64,000 nt of DNA from WHTK01 sp963711035 (GCA_963711035.1 CAVQCN010000002.1:1-64000), one strand, 5' to 3'. Numbered from the stretch's first letter, positions 27,670 to 38,346 are shown. The notes: a model not told the origin generated them from the sequence alone. Made by a program: numbers and translations.

Positions 27670-28497
27670 ATGGCCAACCGGGCGCTCTCCATCAACCCGC
27701 TCACGCCCACGATCGGTGCCGAGGTGCAGGGCATTGATCTCGCTGATCCCATCGATGCGGATCTCTTCCGCCAGATCAGCGACGTCTTGCTCGAGTATCA
27801 GGTGCTGTTCTTCCGAGACCAGGACATCTCGCTGGACGACCAGATCAGGTTCGGCGCCATGTTCGGTGAGCTCGATATTCACCCGAACGATCCAGGCCCG
27901 GAGGGACACCCCGAGGTGCTGGTGATCCACGCCGACGAGTCCTCCAAGCGCGTCGCCGGCGAGGTCTGGCACTCCGACGTTTCCTGTGAGCCGGAGCCAC
28001 CGATGGGCTCGATCCTTCGCATCCACACACTGCCGGAGACGGGCGGCGACACGATGTTCGCCAGCATGTACGCCGCCTACGATGCGCTCTCAGAGCCGAT
28101 GAAGCGCTTCCTGGAGCCTCTGACCGCGATCCACGACGGTGCGCCGCACTACCGCAGCGTAAATGAGCGCATCGGCCGCGACGACGGTGGCCGTAGCTAC
28201 CCGAAGGCAGAGCATCCGATTGTCCGCACGCACCCGCAGACGGGTCGCAAGTGCCTCTTCGTCAACCAGATGTTCACGACGCGCATTCTCGGCATCCCGC
28301 GGGCGGAGAGCGACGCGATTTTGCAGATGCTGTTTGCGCACGTGCAGCGCCCGGAGTTTCAGTGCCGGTTTCGCTGGGCGCGCAACTCGATCGCCTTCTG
28401 GGACAATCGCTGCGCCCAGCACATGGCGATCTGGGATTACTGGCCGCAGACGCGTTCCGGCTACCGCGTAACCGTCAAGGGCAACAGACCAGTCTGA
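27670..28497 (+). CDS. TauD/TfdA-family Fe(II)/2-oxoglutarate dioxygenase
   Basis: 275 residues. Iron ligands are the H and D of VWHSDVS and the distal histidine in DNRCAQHMAIWDYW; the 2-oxoglutarate arginine follows in RSGYRVTVKG. GAEVQGIDLADP and LFFRDQDIS are standard for taurine/alpha-ketoglutarate dioxygenases. The substrate could be a sulfonate, a herbicide-like aryloxyacid or another small acid. AAAGG upstream is a plausible ribosome binding site. A terminator hairpin follows directly. Confidence 0.93.
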   Translation: MANRALSINPLTPTIGAEVQGIDLADPIDADLFRQISDVLLEYQVLFFRDQDISLDDQIRFGAMFGELDIHPNDPGPEGHPEVLVIHADESSKRVAGEVWHSDVSCEPEPPMGSILRIHTLPETGGDTMFASMYAAYDALSEPMKRFLEPLTAIHDGAPHYRSVNERIGRDDGGRSYPKAEHPIVRTHPQTGRKCLFVNQMFTTRILGIPRAESDAILQMLFAHVQRPEFQCRFRWARNSIAFWDNRCAQHMAIWDYWPQTRSGYRVTVKGNRPV

Positions 28498-28510
28498 GCC
28501 GTCAGTCGAC

Positions 28511-28533
28511 GCCGGGATCGCAGGATCCCCGGC
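28511..28533 (+). terminator. Terminator-like hairpin after the TauD-type gene
   Basis: GCCGGGATC pairs with GATCCCCGGC, one bulged C, loop GCAG, starting 13 bases after the stop. The following ACAAAATG gives no U-run, so it may act with other factors. Confidence 0.45.
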
Positions 28534-28542
28534 ACAAAATGA

Positions 28543-28584
28543 CCCTCCTCCAGCCAACGCTTGCGGTCGCCTGCTGGAGGAGGG
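28543..28584 (-). terminator. Rho-independent terminator of the solute-binding protein gene
   Basis: CCCTCCTCCAG (28543-28553) pairs perfectly with CTGGAGGAGGG (28574-28584), an 11-bp stem. On the minus strand it is followed by CATTTTGTG, a short U-run, about 40 bases after the stop. The loop shares a long identical stretch with the element at 38347-38382. Confidence 0.6.
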
Positions 28585-28623
28585 CCCTTGTTCACCTCGC
28601 GGGAGGCTCCCCCTCCCCCGCGG

Positions 28624-30372
28624 TTAGGTGTTGAGCCAGGCCTTTTCTTCGTAAAGCACCGTCTGTGCCGCGTCGATGTCCCAGTCCATGAGCTCGGCGC
28701 GCAGCAGCTGGTCCGTGTTGTGGGTCAGGAGCTGGATGTAGCCGCCCCACTTGCTCAGACAGAGCAGCTGCAGTTGCTTCACGAGTGCGATGTTGTCGTC
28801 GCGGTTCGTCGCCACCTCTGACTTCTCCACCAGCGCGTCGACGTCCGGGTCTTCCAGACCGGTCCAGCCGAACTCGTTGTGCGAGTCCGACGCCTGCTGG
28901 CGCATCGGCGTCTGCGGGCTGTCGTAGGCCGGGTGGCCGCCGGTGAACATGAACATCTTGCCGTCGTGCGCCTTGGGCAGGCCCTGGGCGCCCGGCAGCG
29001 GCACGATCTTCAGCTTGAAACCAATCTGCCCCAGCTGCGTCTGCAGGATCTGGGCCGACTGCTCGTTGATGCCGGTGGCGCTGACGAACGGGTTGATCTC
29101 CCACTCCTGGTTACCGACGCCGGCTGCCGAGAACAGCTGCTTGGCCTGCTGCAGGTCGTTGGCCCAGATCTCGGTGACCGTCATGCCGTTCGGCGTCTTG
29201 TCGTCCCAACTGATCTGGTAGTCCGCCTGCGGTGGCTGCAGGATGCCCGGAGGTACGACGCCCTCACCCTTGTACAGCAGGTCGAGGAACTGTTGCCGCA
29301 CGAGCGTCTTGTAGACCGCCTGGCGTACGCGGTCGTCCGCCTTCAGCGGGTTGAGCGCCTTCTGGCCCATGATGTTGAACGTGAACGGGTTCAACGCCAG
29401 GTAGGTGATCACATTCATCTTGTCGCCCAGGCTCGCCTTCAAGCGGTCGCGCTGGTCCGGCGTAGCGCCCACGTCGATTACCGTAAGCTGGCCACTGCTG
29501 AACGCCGCCTCGACGGCAGAGGGGTCGCCGATGGTGACGTATTCGTGCTCGTCGATGTAGGGCAGACCGTCCTTGGCGAAGCGGGAGGTCGGATTCTTCT
29601 CCCAGACGTAGTCTGCGCCCGTCGTCCAGTCCTTGAGGCGGTAGGGGCCGCTGCCGACCGGCTTGGTCGAGGCCAGGTCCATCTCCAGGATCTCCGGCGG
29701 CACCATCATCTGGGTGCTCTGCTCGCCCATCTGCGTACCACTGAACAGATAGGCGTTGGGCTGCGTCAGGTGCCAGACCACGGTCGTGTCGTCGGGGGCT
29801 TCGACGCTGTCCATGTAGACGACCTGGAAGCTGTTGGTGGCTGCCGGGTTGTTCTTGGCGAAGTTCTGCTCGTTGACAATGTCCGCCGCGGTGACGGCTC
29901 GGCCGTTGACCGGTGCCTGGTTGTCGTAGACGAGGCCCGGCTTCAGGGTGAGGCGTACCGTCTGCGGGTCGACGAGCTCCATCTTGTCGGCGGCCTCGAG
30001 CTTGAACGGCGCGTAGTCCTTAGCCAGCCGTGTGGCGATGGGGTGGTCGTAGACATGGAGACTCGAGAGGACATGACCTTCAGCCCAAACTGCGTAGGGG
30101 TCGAAGCTGTCCGGGCCGGCCGACTGGTAGCGGACGAGACGGCCGCCCTTCTTGACTTGAGAAGCCGCGGTGGTTGGCGCCGCGGTAGGCACCGGCGATG
30201 CCAGGCCTGACGTCGGCGACGCGGACGAGCCGCCGCCGCCGTTGCTACTGCTGCTGCAGCCCACCAGTGCCAGGGTGGCTGCACCTACCGACAGAGCAGC
30301 ACCTGATTGGAGTACTCGCCGCCGACTCATGCGGCTGGCGGTAACCCGTTCCCAGTAGTTGTGATTTGACAC
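28624..30372 (-). CDS. Tat-exported lipoprotein, family 5 peptide/nickel-type solute-binding protein
   Basis: 582 residues from GTG 30372, with GGAGGG upstream. The N-terminus carries SRRRVLQSG and a lipobox LVGC, so it is a Tat-exported lipoprotein, followed by a Ser/Gly/Thr-rich linker. The body is a family 5 extracellular solute-binding domain (PDSFDPYAVW, KPVGSGPYRLKDW, DDRVRQAVY). The ligand could be a peptide, opine or other organic. No permease or ATPase gene is adjacent. It is a close paralogue of the 38421-40178 protein. Confidence 0.93.
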   Translation of the reverse strand: MSNHNYWERVTASRMSRRRVLQSGAALSVGAATLALVGCSSSSNGGGGSSASPTSGLASPVPTAAPTTAASQVKKGGRLVRYQSAGPDSFDPYAVWAEGHVLSSLHVYDHPIATRLAKDYAPFKLEAADKMELVDPQTVRLTLKPGLVYDNQAPVNGRAVTAADIVNEQNFAKNNPAATNSFQVVYMDSVEAPDDTTVVWHLTQPNAYLFSGTQMGEQSTQMMVPPEILEMDLASTKPVGSGPYRLKDWTTGADYVWEKNPTSRFAKDGLPYIDEHEYVTIGDPSAVEAAFSSGQLTVIDVGATPDQRDRLKASLGDKMNVITYLALNPFTFNIMGQKALNPLKADDRVRQAVYKTLVRQQFLDLLYKGEGVVPPGILQPPQADYQISWDDKTPNGMTVTEIWANDLQQAKQLFSAAGVGNQEWEINPFVSATGINEQSAQILQTQLGQIGFKLKIVPLPGAQGLPKAHDGKMFMFTGGHPAYDSPQTPMRQQASDSHNEFGWTGLEDPDVDALVEKSEVATNRDDNIALVKQLQLLCLSKWGGYIQLLTHNTDQLLRAELMDWDIDAAQTVLYEEKAWLNT

Positions 30373-30479
30373 CTAAATCCCTCCATTGATTACCCAAAAG
30401 AACGCTTGCCGAGCGTTGGAGGGAGCATATCGGCGTGACCCACAGGAATTATTAAATGGACATATGGAAAACGTCAGGG

Positions 30480-30503
30480 AAAGATCAGGGAAGTATAAGG
30501 ATT
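30480..30503 (-). promoter_or_regulatory. Motif shared upstream of both solute-binding protein genes
   Basis: On the minus strand CCTTATACTTCCCTGATC leads into TTT about 110 bases before the start codon. The paralogue has CCTTACGAGTTCCTGATC and TTT at 40268-40289, also about 90-110 bases upstream. Conservation in otherwise different leaders suggests a shared promoter or operator. Confidence 0.35.
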
Positions 30504-30611
30504 AAGCCGAAACGTCTGATGCGTTTGGGTAGTGATCTTTACCGATATGTGCTGGTCAGGCAGATGCGCAGGAGACCGTGTCGCTGATCAAGCGGGTGAG
30601 GACGGCAAAGG

Positions 30612-30709
30612 TGGCGGGAGTGCGAGGGAGTCGAACCCTCCCAGGACGGCGCAACCGCCCCGCAAGCAGTTTTGAAGACTGAGGAAGCCACCGGGCCCCA
30701 TCCACTCCC
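30612..30709 (-). tRNA. selC: Selenocysteine tRNA, anticodon UCA
   Basis: 98 nucleotides with the 3' CCA encoded. Read on the minus strand, the acceptor GGGAGTG pairs with CACTCCC and the discriminator is G. The D-arm GGGGCC-CGGT-GGCTTC has six pairs and the four-base CGGT loop known from bacterial tRNA-Sec. The anticodon loop CTTCAAA presents TCA. A long variable arm (GCGGGGCGGTTGCGCCGTC region) and T-arm GAGGG-TTCGACT-CCCTC follow. It decodes UGA with SelB and is charged by SelA; both genes lie just downstream on the other strand. Confidence 0.93.
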
Positions 30710-30824
30710 GGCATCATCTTACGGGCACATATCCGAACGGGTGAAGCCGGACTGCGCTTGCCTATAATGCCCTGACACGAGACCGCGAACGGCCTCAGCG
30801 TCGTTCTTCACATCGGACGCCTGC

Positions 30825-32721
<1,897 letters not shown>

Positions 32722-32786
32722 CCTCCGTCCGTCTTCACGCTCTCGCGACACCCCACGCCGACGGCCGCTGGCTCATGACGCGACGA

Positions 32787-32818
32787 TATAATTCGAGGCA
32801 TATCTCGATGAAAGGAGG
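32787..32818 (+). promoter_or_regulatory. Candidate -10 box and ribosome binding site of selD
   Basis: A perfect TATAAT stands at 32787-32792, and AAAGGAGG at 32811-32818 is six bases before ATG 32825. Between them is the short inverted repeat CGAG-GCATAT-CTCG. No good -35 box is seen. selD may thus have its own promoter besides read-through from selB. Confidence 0.4.
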
Positions 32819-32824
32819 CGCCGG

Positions 32825-33868
32825 ATGACCCGCGACGAAGTACGACTGACTTCACTGGCCTCCTGCGCTGGCTGAGCCGGCAAGGCCGGACTCGGCACGC
32901 TGGCGCAGGTCCTGCGCCCCCTGACCGAGAAGTTCCGCCCTGAAGATCATCCCAACCTCCTCGCCGGCGTGACGGACGATGCAGCCGTCTACAGGCTCGA
33001 CGATGAGCACGCGCTGATCCAGACGGTGGACTTCTTTCCTCCTGTCGTCGACGACGCCTGGACGTACGGCGCGATTGCTGCTGCCAACGCCATGAGCGAT
33101 GTCTACGCGATGGGGGGTGAGGTGGCGCTTGCCCTGAATATCGCGGCGTTTCCAGAGAATCTGCCGATCCCGACGATGAGCGCCATTCTGCAAGGCGGCG
33201 CCGAGAAGTTCGCGGAGGGCGGCGGTGTTATCGCCGGTGGCCACACCGTGCTCGACGACGAGCCGAAATACGGCCTCTCCGTCACGGGCTTCGTGCATCC
33301 GGCGCAGGTTATGACCAAGGCGGGCGCCCGGTCTGGCGACCTGCTGGTGCTGACCAAAGCACTGGGCACCGGCGTGATCCTCACCGCAGCCAAAGAGGAG
33401 CGCGCCGCGCAGGAGCATTTCGACGCCGCCGTGGCGAGCATGCTGCGCCTCAACCGCCACGCGTCGCATCTGGCGCGCGAGGTTGACGCGCACGCCCTCA
33501 CCGACGTGACCGGCTTCGCCCTGATCGGCCACGCGCTCGAGATTGCGGACCACTCCCGAGTCCGCATTGTGCTGCGGGCGGGCGGCTTGCCGTTGTTGCC
33601 CGGCGCTCTCGACTACGTCGCCGCCGGCGTCGACTTCGGCGGGCTGCGGCGGAATCGTGAATACCTGGAGCCGCGCGTGCAGATGTCGGCGGCCGTCCCA
33701 GAGGATCTACAGACACTGCTCTTCGATCCGCAGACCTCGGGAGGGCTTCTCATGGCAGTGGACGCCTCGAAAGCGCAGGCGCTGGTCGAACGCCTCGTGG
33801 CGGACGGCCACGCTGCCGCCGTCGTCGGCGAGGTGCGCAGCGGCACCGGCTTGCAGGTCGAGTTGTGA
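32825..33868 (+). CDS. selD: Selenophosphate synthase SelD, itself a selenoprotein (UGA at codon 17)
   Basis: 347 residues from ATG 32825, with TGA at 32873-32875 read as selenocysteine. It makes selenophosphate from selenide and ATP. The N-terminus reads LTSLASCAGU-AGKAG, with U17 in the position of the catalytic Cys17 of E. coli SelD and a lysine three residues on. The body is intact: TDDAAVY, TVDFFPPVVDD, GGHTVLDDEPKYG, DVTGFALIGH and DPQTSGGLL. An annotation treating TGA as stop would begin wrongly near 32969 and lose the active site. selB, selA and tRNA-Sec are adjacent, so recoding is well supported. Confidence 0.93.
32871..32896 (+). promoter_or_regulatory. Candidate bacterial SECIS hairpin at the selD UGA
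   Basis: GCTGAG-CCGGC (32871-32881) pairs with GCCGG-A-CTCGGC (32885-32896): 11 pairs, one bulged A, loop AAG. The TGA is inside the lower stem. An outer CTGCGC/GCGCAG pairing (32863-32868 with 32903-32908) could extend it. Position fits a SECIS; the loop lacks the E. coli GGUCU pattern. Confidence 0.5.
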
Positions 33869-33893
33869 GCCGAGAGGGAGAATTAGTCTCGTG

Positions 33894-35252
33894 ATGGAGA
33901 GCTTTCGCAGCCTGCCGTCCGTCGACCGCGTGCTGTCGGACGAACGATTGCGTCGGGCCGCGGCCGAGCTGGGCAACGATGCCGTGACCGAGGCCGTCCG
34001 CACCGAGCTGGCGTCGCGCCGTGAGGCTATCACGGGCGGCCGGTCCGTTCCTGTGGAATTCGACGCCATCATCGCCGCGTCCGTGGCGCGCGCTTACGCT
34101 TCGCTGAGCCGCAGCCTGCGCCCCGTGATCAACGCCACCGGCGTCATCATCCACACCAACCTCGGCCGCGCGCCGTTATCCGACGAGGCCATCGCAGCGA
34201 TGGCGGCAGTGAGCAAGGGTTACAGCAACCTCGAGTTCGACCTCGATGCCGGCGAGCGCGGCTCGCGGCACGGCCATGTTGAGGCTCTCGTCTGCCGCGT
34301 CACCGGCGCCGAGGCGGCGATGGCGGTGAACAACAATGCCGCCGCCCTGCTCCTCACGCTCTCGGCGCTCGCGCAGGGACGGGAGGCTGTAATTTCTCGC
34401 GGCCAGCTCGTCGAGATCGGTGGCGGCTTCCGCATCCCGGACGTCATGGCGCAGAGCGGCGTACGTCTCGTCGAGGTGGGCACGACGAACCGCACCTACC
34501 TGCGCGACTACGAGGCTGCTATCAACGACGCGACCGCGGCCCTGATGCGCGTGCACAGCAGCAACTTCCGCATCACCGGTTTCACGGAGGCGGCGCCGCT
34601 GCCCGACCTGGCGCGTCTTGCCCACGAGAAAGGCCTGCTGCTCCTCGATGACCTGGGCTCCGGCTGCCTGCTCGACACCGCCGCGTTCGGGCTGACGCAG
34701 GAGCCCACGCCGCAGGACAGCCTCGCGGCCGGCGCCGATCTCGTCCTCTTCTCCGGCGACAAGCTGCTCGGCGGGCCGCAGGCGGGCATCATCGCTGGCC
34801 GGGCGGAGCTCATCGCCCGGCTCAAGCGCCATCCGCTGGCGCGCGCCGTTCGCATGGACAAGGCGAGCATCGCCGGCCTGAACGAGACGCTGCTGCACTA
34901 CGCCCGCGGCGAGGCGCTGGAGAAGGTGCCGGTCTGGCGCATGATCGCCATGCCGGAAGCTGCCATCGCGCGGCGGGCTCGCCGTTGGGCGCGGCAGCTC
35001 GGTGAGGGCGCGACCGTGATCGAGGGCCGCTCCGTCGTCGGTGGCGGCAGCCTGCCCGGTGAGAGCCTGACGACGCGCCTCGTAGCTGTCGCGGCGCTCG
35101 ACGTCGACGCGTTGGCGAAGCGCTTGCGCCTCGCCGATCCGTCGGTCATTGGCCGGGTTGAGCACGACAGGTTGTTGCTCGACCCCCGCACGGTCGACGC
35201 CCGCGACGACGCGATGCTCCTGCGGGCCGTCCGGGAGGCGCTCGCTTCCTGA
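33894..35252 (+). CDS. selA: L-seryl-tRNA(Sec) selenium transferase SelA
   Basis: 452 residues from ATG 33894, or one codon longer from GTG 33891, with AGGGAG upstream; the open frame extends further back over selD without meaning. It converts seryl-tRNA-Sec to selenocysteinyl-tRNA using selenophosphate. VINATGVIIHTNLGRAPLS, RGSRHGHVE and the PLP lysine K290 in SGDKLLGGPQAG are diagnostic. It completes the set tRNA-Sec, SelB, SelD and SelA in under 5 kb. It starts 25 bases after selD. Confidence 0.96.
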   Translation: MESFRSLPSVDRVLSDERLRRAAAELGNDAVTEAVRTELASRREAITGGRSVPVEFDAIIAASVARAYASLSRSLRPVINATGVIIHTNLGRAPLSDEAIAAMAAVSKGYSNLEFDLDAGERGSRHGHVEALVCRVTGAEAAMAVNNNAAALLLTLSALAQGREAVISRGQLVEIGGGFRIPDVMAQSGVRLVEVGTTNRTYLRDYEAAINDATAALMRVHSSNFRITGFTEAAPLPDLARLAHEKGLLLLDDLGSGCLLDTAAFGLTQEPTPQDSLAAGADLVLFSGDKLLGGPQAGIIAGRAELIARLKRHPLARAVRMDKASIAGLNETLLHYARGEALEKVPVWRMIAMPEAAIARRARRWARQLGEGATVIEGRSVVGGGSLPGESLTTRLVAVAALDVDALAKRLRLADPSVIGRVEHDRLLLDPRTVDARDDAMLLRAVREALAS

Positions 35253-35322
35253 CACCGCTGGCGTCCGTTGACGGCTCAGATCGCCGTGCCTATCATCCTC
35301 GCGAGGGTGGGGAGGGTGTGTC

Positions 35323-36255
35323 TTGGTGTCCCTCACGATGTCCTGCAGGTGGAGCCGCTGGCTTCTCGTCGCGTTGGGCGCCGCCCTTCTGGTCGCTCTG
35401 ACGGCCTGCTCGTCCTCGAAGACCAATCAGCCTACGTCTACGCCCGGCACTCCCAGTAGCCGGTATCACATCAGCGTCACGGACGAGGAACTGCTCTCGT
35501 TCCTCGCCCTTAACAGCGACCAGGTGCCCGACGGCTACGTCTTCGTAAGCGCCTCATACGACGAGACCAGCCAGCAGTTCAAGGTCGACTACTTCAGCAG
35601 CAGCACTCAGACGGTGCTGAGCGGCATCATGAATTTCTTCCCGACTCCGGATGACGCGAAGAATAGTCTCGATAACCTGGAGCAGGCCTTCTCGCAACAG
35701 GGCTACGTCGTCACCAATATCTCGGACGTCGATGGTTTTGCCATCTCCCAGAGCGATGCCACCGGCTCCCTGTTCGCGGCGCAGTTTCGATCGGACAACC
35801 TGATCGGCGGCGTCGCCATCATCTCCAGCGATCCGGAGTACGACGGGTCGAGCACGGTGCTCACAGCCGCGCAGAGCGTGTACTCTCGCATGGTGGGAGC
35901 GCTGCAGGTGGGCGACACGCTCACCATCCCGAACGCGAGCGATCTGCTCACGGAGCTAAACACCGCGCAGACCGACTTCACGACGCTGCAAACGGCCATC
36001 TCCACCCAGATCGCTGAGGAGAACGCGGATATCGGCAGCGCGGCGCTGAACGTGGTTTCGGACTGCGAGCCATTCCGCACGGATCAGTACCTGCCGTACT
36101 GGATGGTTGTCGCCCCGGCCTGCGACAAGGCGCTCGAGGCGGTCGGCGCCGTCCTGAACGACGACTTGAGTACCGCCCTGAGTCTCATGACCGACGCAAA
36201 CCAGGTGTTGTCCAACGACGTTCTGCCGCCACTGCAGGACTTCGTCAAGCCCTAA
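35323..36255 (+). CDS. Secreted lipoprotein of unknown function
   Basis: About 310 residues. Possible starts are TTG 35323, GTG 35326 or ATG 35338, all after GGAGGG at 35311. The signal peptide ends in the lipobox LTAC, with a Ser/Thr/Pro linker behind it. The mature domain has repeated acidic and aromatic stretches (DGYVFVSASYDE) and a C-terminal helical part with two cysteines (DCEPF, PACDKAL) that could form a disulfide. I do not recognise the family. It is separated from selA by 70 bases and probably has its own promoter. Confidence 0.78.
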   Translation: MVSLTMSCRWSRWLLVALGAALLVALTACSSSKTNQPTSTPGTPSSRYHISVTDEELLSFLALNSDQVPDGYVFVSASYDETSQQFKVDYFSSSTQTVLSGIMNFFPTPDDAKNSLDNLEQAFSQQGYVVTNISDVDGFAISQSDATGSLFAAQFRSDNLIGGVAIISSDPEYDGSSTVLTAAQSVYSRMVGALQVGDTLTIPNASDLLTELNTAQTDFTTLQTAISTQIAEENADIGSAALNVVSDCEPFRTDQYLPYWMVVAPACDKALEAVGAVLNDDLSTALSLMTDANQVLSNDVLPPLQDFVKP

Positions 36256-36269
36256 AGGATCACTGGTCG

Positions 36270-36283
36270 CCGACAGTTGTCGG
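36270..36283. terminator. Short hairpin between convergent genes
   Basis: CCGACA-GT-TGTCGG at 36270-36283, 15 bases after the lipoprotein stop and before the convergent CoA-transferase end. It may terminate either transcript; no U-run is seen. Confidence 0.3.
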
Positions 36284-36346
36284 GCGGTCACCGCTCACGT
36301 TGCGACGGCGGAAAGCTCCTCGCGCAGCTTGCTGCCACGCTAGTGG

Positions 36347-37549
36347 CTAGCCAAAGACGCCCTGCGCTGCGAGCGTTGCGATCGCCTCGTCGCTGACGCC
36401 GTGCTCCTTGAGTACCTCCATCGTGTGCTCGCCGGGAGCGGGCGCCGGGCCCCGAACGGCGATATCGGCGCCCTGGATGCGGAACGGCGTGCTCAGCGTG
36501 CGATAGGGCCCGATGTATGAGTCCGGAACCTCGGTGAAGGCGCCGATTGTGGCCACGGTGGGGTCCGCGATGACGTCGGCGATTTCTTTGACGGGCGCCC
36601 AGATGAAGTCGGCCGCGTCGAAGCGGGCGCGCCACGTCTCGAAGTCCTCGGCGCCGATGATGGCGTCTATCTCCCGGACGAGGTCGGCAGAGTGCTCGCG
36701 GCGGCTGGCCATGGAGCCGAAACAATCGTCCTCCAGCAGGTCTTCGCGGCCGGTCATCTTGCAGAACGGCGCCCAGTAGCGGTCCGCCTGGCTCAGGTAG
36801 AGGAGCAACCAGCGGCCGTCGCGGCAGCGGTAGGTGTTGGCCAGCGGGTTGCGCGGCCGGGTCCGGTCGGCGCGTTGCGGCTTCTCGCCCGCCAACGCCA
36901 GCATGAGGTCGAGGCCGAGAGTCCACATGCCGGTGCCCATCAGTGTCACCTCGACGAGCTGGCCTTCGCCCGTCTGATCGCGCAGGCGCAGCGCCGCCAG
37001 CGTCGAGGCGAGCAGGTTGAGGGAGGTCGTGTGGTCGCCCTGGCCGCCGCGACAAGTCGGCGGCGGCGCTTCCGGCCCGCCGACGAGGCTCATGAGTCCG
37101 GAGCTGGCCCAGAAGGCCGTGTGGTCGAAGCCCTGCTTGTTCTTGTCGGGTCCGTCGCTGCCGAAGCCGCTGAACGACACGTAGATGATGCGCGGGTTGA
37201 TGCTGCGCACGATATCCGGCGTGAGGTGGTAGGCTTCACGGCGCCTCTGGATAAGGTTCGTCACGAAGATGTCGGCGCTTTCGATCAGCGGGCGCAGCGC
37301 ATCCGCTGCGCCGGGGCTGCCGAGGTCTACCGTCACGGAGCGCTTGCCGCGATTGTCGAGCTCGAAGGGGTGAGTAGTAGCCACGCTGCTGCCCTTCGGG
37401 TAGAAGGCCGAGTGGCGGTACGTATCTCCTCCCGGCGGCTCGACTTTGACGACGTCTGCGCCGAGGTCGGCCATGAGTGCGGCCGAGCTCGGCGCTGCCA
37501 GCCAGCTCGCCACCTCGAGAACCTTGATGCCGCTGAGCGGTGCGACCAT
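36347..37549 (-). CDS. Family III CoA-transferase (CaiB/BaiF type)
   Basis: About 400 residues from ATG 37549, with GGAGGGG upstream. GIKVLEVASWLAAP, LGADVVKVEPPGGD, VTVDLGSPG and VTNLIQRRRE (active-site aspartate region shifted), then GFGSDGP and DHTTSLNL, match formyl-CoA/carnitine CoA-transferases. It moves CoA between organic acids without a covalent serine intermediate. The substrate is not indicated. It is divergent from the DUF1810 gene. Confidence 0.92.
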   Translation of the reverse strand: MVAPLSGIKVLEVASWLAAPSSAALMADLGADVVKVEPPGGDTYRHSAFYPKGSSVATTHPFELDNRGKRSVTVDLGSPGAADALRPLIESADIFVTNLIQRRREAYHLTPDIVRSINPRIIYVSFSGFGSDGPDKNKQGFDHTAFWASSGLMSLVGGPEAPPPTCRGGQGDHTTSLNLLASTLAALRLRDQTGEGQLVEVTLMGTGMWTLGLDLMLALAGEKPQRADRTRPRNPLANTYRCRDGRWLLLYLSQADRYWAPFCKMTGREDLLEDDCFGSMASRREHSADLVREIDAIIGAEDFETWRARFDAADFIWAPVKEIADVIADPTVATIGAFTEVPDSYIGPYRTLSTPFRIQGADIAVRGPAPAPGEHTMEVLKEHGVSDEAIATLAAQGVFG

Positions 37550-37631
37550 GATGCCCCTCCTGAACTGCCTCGCGATGCGGCACATTGTAGCCTCCTCGTT
37601 AGACTGGTTCTGGCATGCAATGGAGGACGCC

Positions 37632-38051
37632 GTGAACGACCCGTACGATCTGCAGCGCTTCGTCGACGCGCAGGCTCCCGTCTACGGCCGCGTGGTCGAC
37701 GAGCTGCGACGAGGCCGCAAGACGTCGCACTGGATGTGGTTCGTCTTTCCCCAGATCGCCGGCCTTGGCTACAGCTCAATGGCCCAGCGTTACGCCATCG
37801 CTGGTCGCGCCGAAGCCGCAGCGTACACTGAGCATTCCTTGCTCGGAGCGCGCCTGCGCGAGTGCACCGCCCTGGTCAACGCCGTGCAGGGCCGCAGCGC
37901 GCACGACGTCTTCGGCAGCCCCGACGACCTCAAGTTCCACTCCTCGATGACGCTGTTCGCCCTTTGCGCTGCCGACTCGCAGCCCTTCCGGGACGCCCTC
38001 GACAAGTACTTCGACGGCAACGAGGATCCACTCACCGTCGAGCGGCTCTAG
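37632..38051 (+). CDS. DUF1810 family protein
   Basis: 139 residues from GTG 37632, chosen because GGAGG sits five bases before it; an in-frame ATG at 37620 is possible. DPYDLQRFVDAQ, SHWMWFVFPQIAGLG and DDLKFHSSMTLFA are the hallmark stretches of DUF1810, a small family near calpastatin-like annotations whose biochemical role is unknown. It is intact and full length. Confidence 0.9.
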   Translation: MNDPYDLQRFVDAQAPVYGRVVDELRRGRKTSHWMWFVFPQIAGLGYSSMAQRYAIAGRAEAAAYTEHSLLGARLRECTALVNAVQGRSAHDVFGSPDDLKFHSSMTLFALCAADSQPFRDALDKYFDGNEDPLTVERL

Positions 38052-38078
38052 GGGGATGCTCACTCGTGGTGCCTGCTG

Positions 38079-38288
38079 CTATATGAAGACAGGCCTCATC
38101 ACGACGGCGAAATGCTTGTAGCAGAGGGGCCAGATTGCGTGCTCGGTCCTGACCCTCGCATAAGGAATCTGCTGACAGTCAGTCACTGCGCATCGGGCGT
38201 ACGCCTCCGCCGGACTTATCTCGCCTTTGTTGGAGTTGTGATAGGTCCTCCTGATGTGATCGAGGAGCGTGACGTCATCGGCAATCAT
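38079..38288 (-). CDS. Tiny putative zinc-binding protein
   Basis: 69 residues from ATG 38288; the frame extends to a TTG at 38354. The C-terminal part RCAVTDCQQIPYARV...WPLCYKHF follows a C-x4-C ... C-x2-H pattern like the small zinc motifs found beside HNH-type proteins. The ribosome binding site is weak. It lies between the DUF1810 stop and the end of the second solute-binding protein gene. Real coding is likely but not certain. Confidence 0.4.
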   Translation of the reverse strand: MIADDVTLLDHIRRTYHNSNKGEISPAEAYARCAVTDCQQIPYARVRTEHAIWPLCYKHFAVVMRPVFI

Positions 38289-38346
38289 GATGAACCGGTC
38301 CTTCGGTCGAGTCTCAGCTCGCCTATCTGTCCTCCAGTAGTTGGTT

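Noticed and set aside
28879..30210. Plus-strand open frame opposite the solute-binding protein
   Set aside because: Shadow with no motif; a similar one exists at 38517-39818 opposite the paralogue, which only reflects their similarity.
32969..33868. SelD starting at ATG 32969
   Set aside because: It lacks the N-terminal active site; reading through UGA 32873 recovers the conserved start with a strong ribosome binding site.
33543..33893. Long N-terminal extension of SelA
   Set aside because: It overlaps selD in another frame and has no family similarity; the protein begins at 33891 or 33894.
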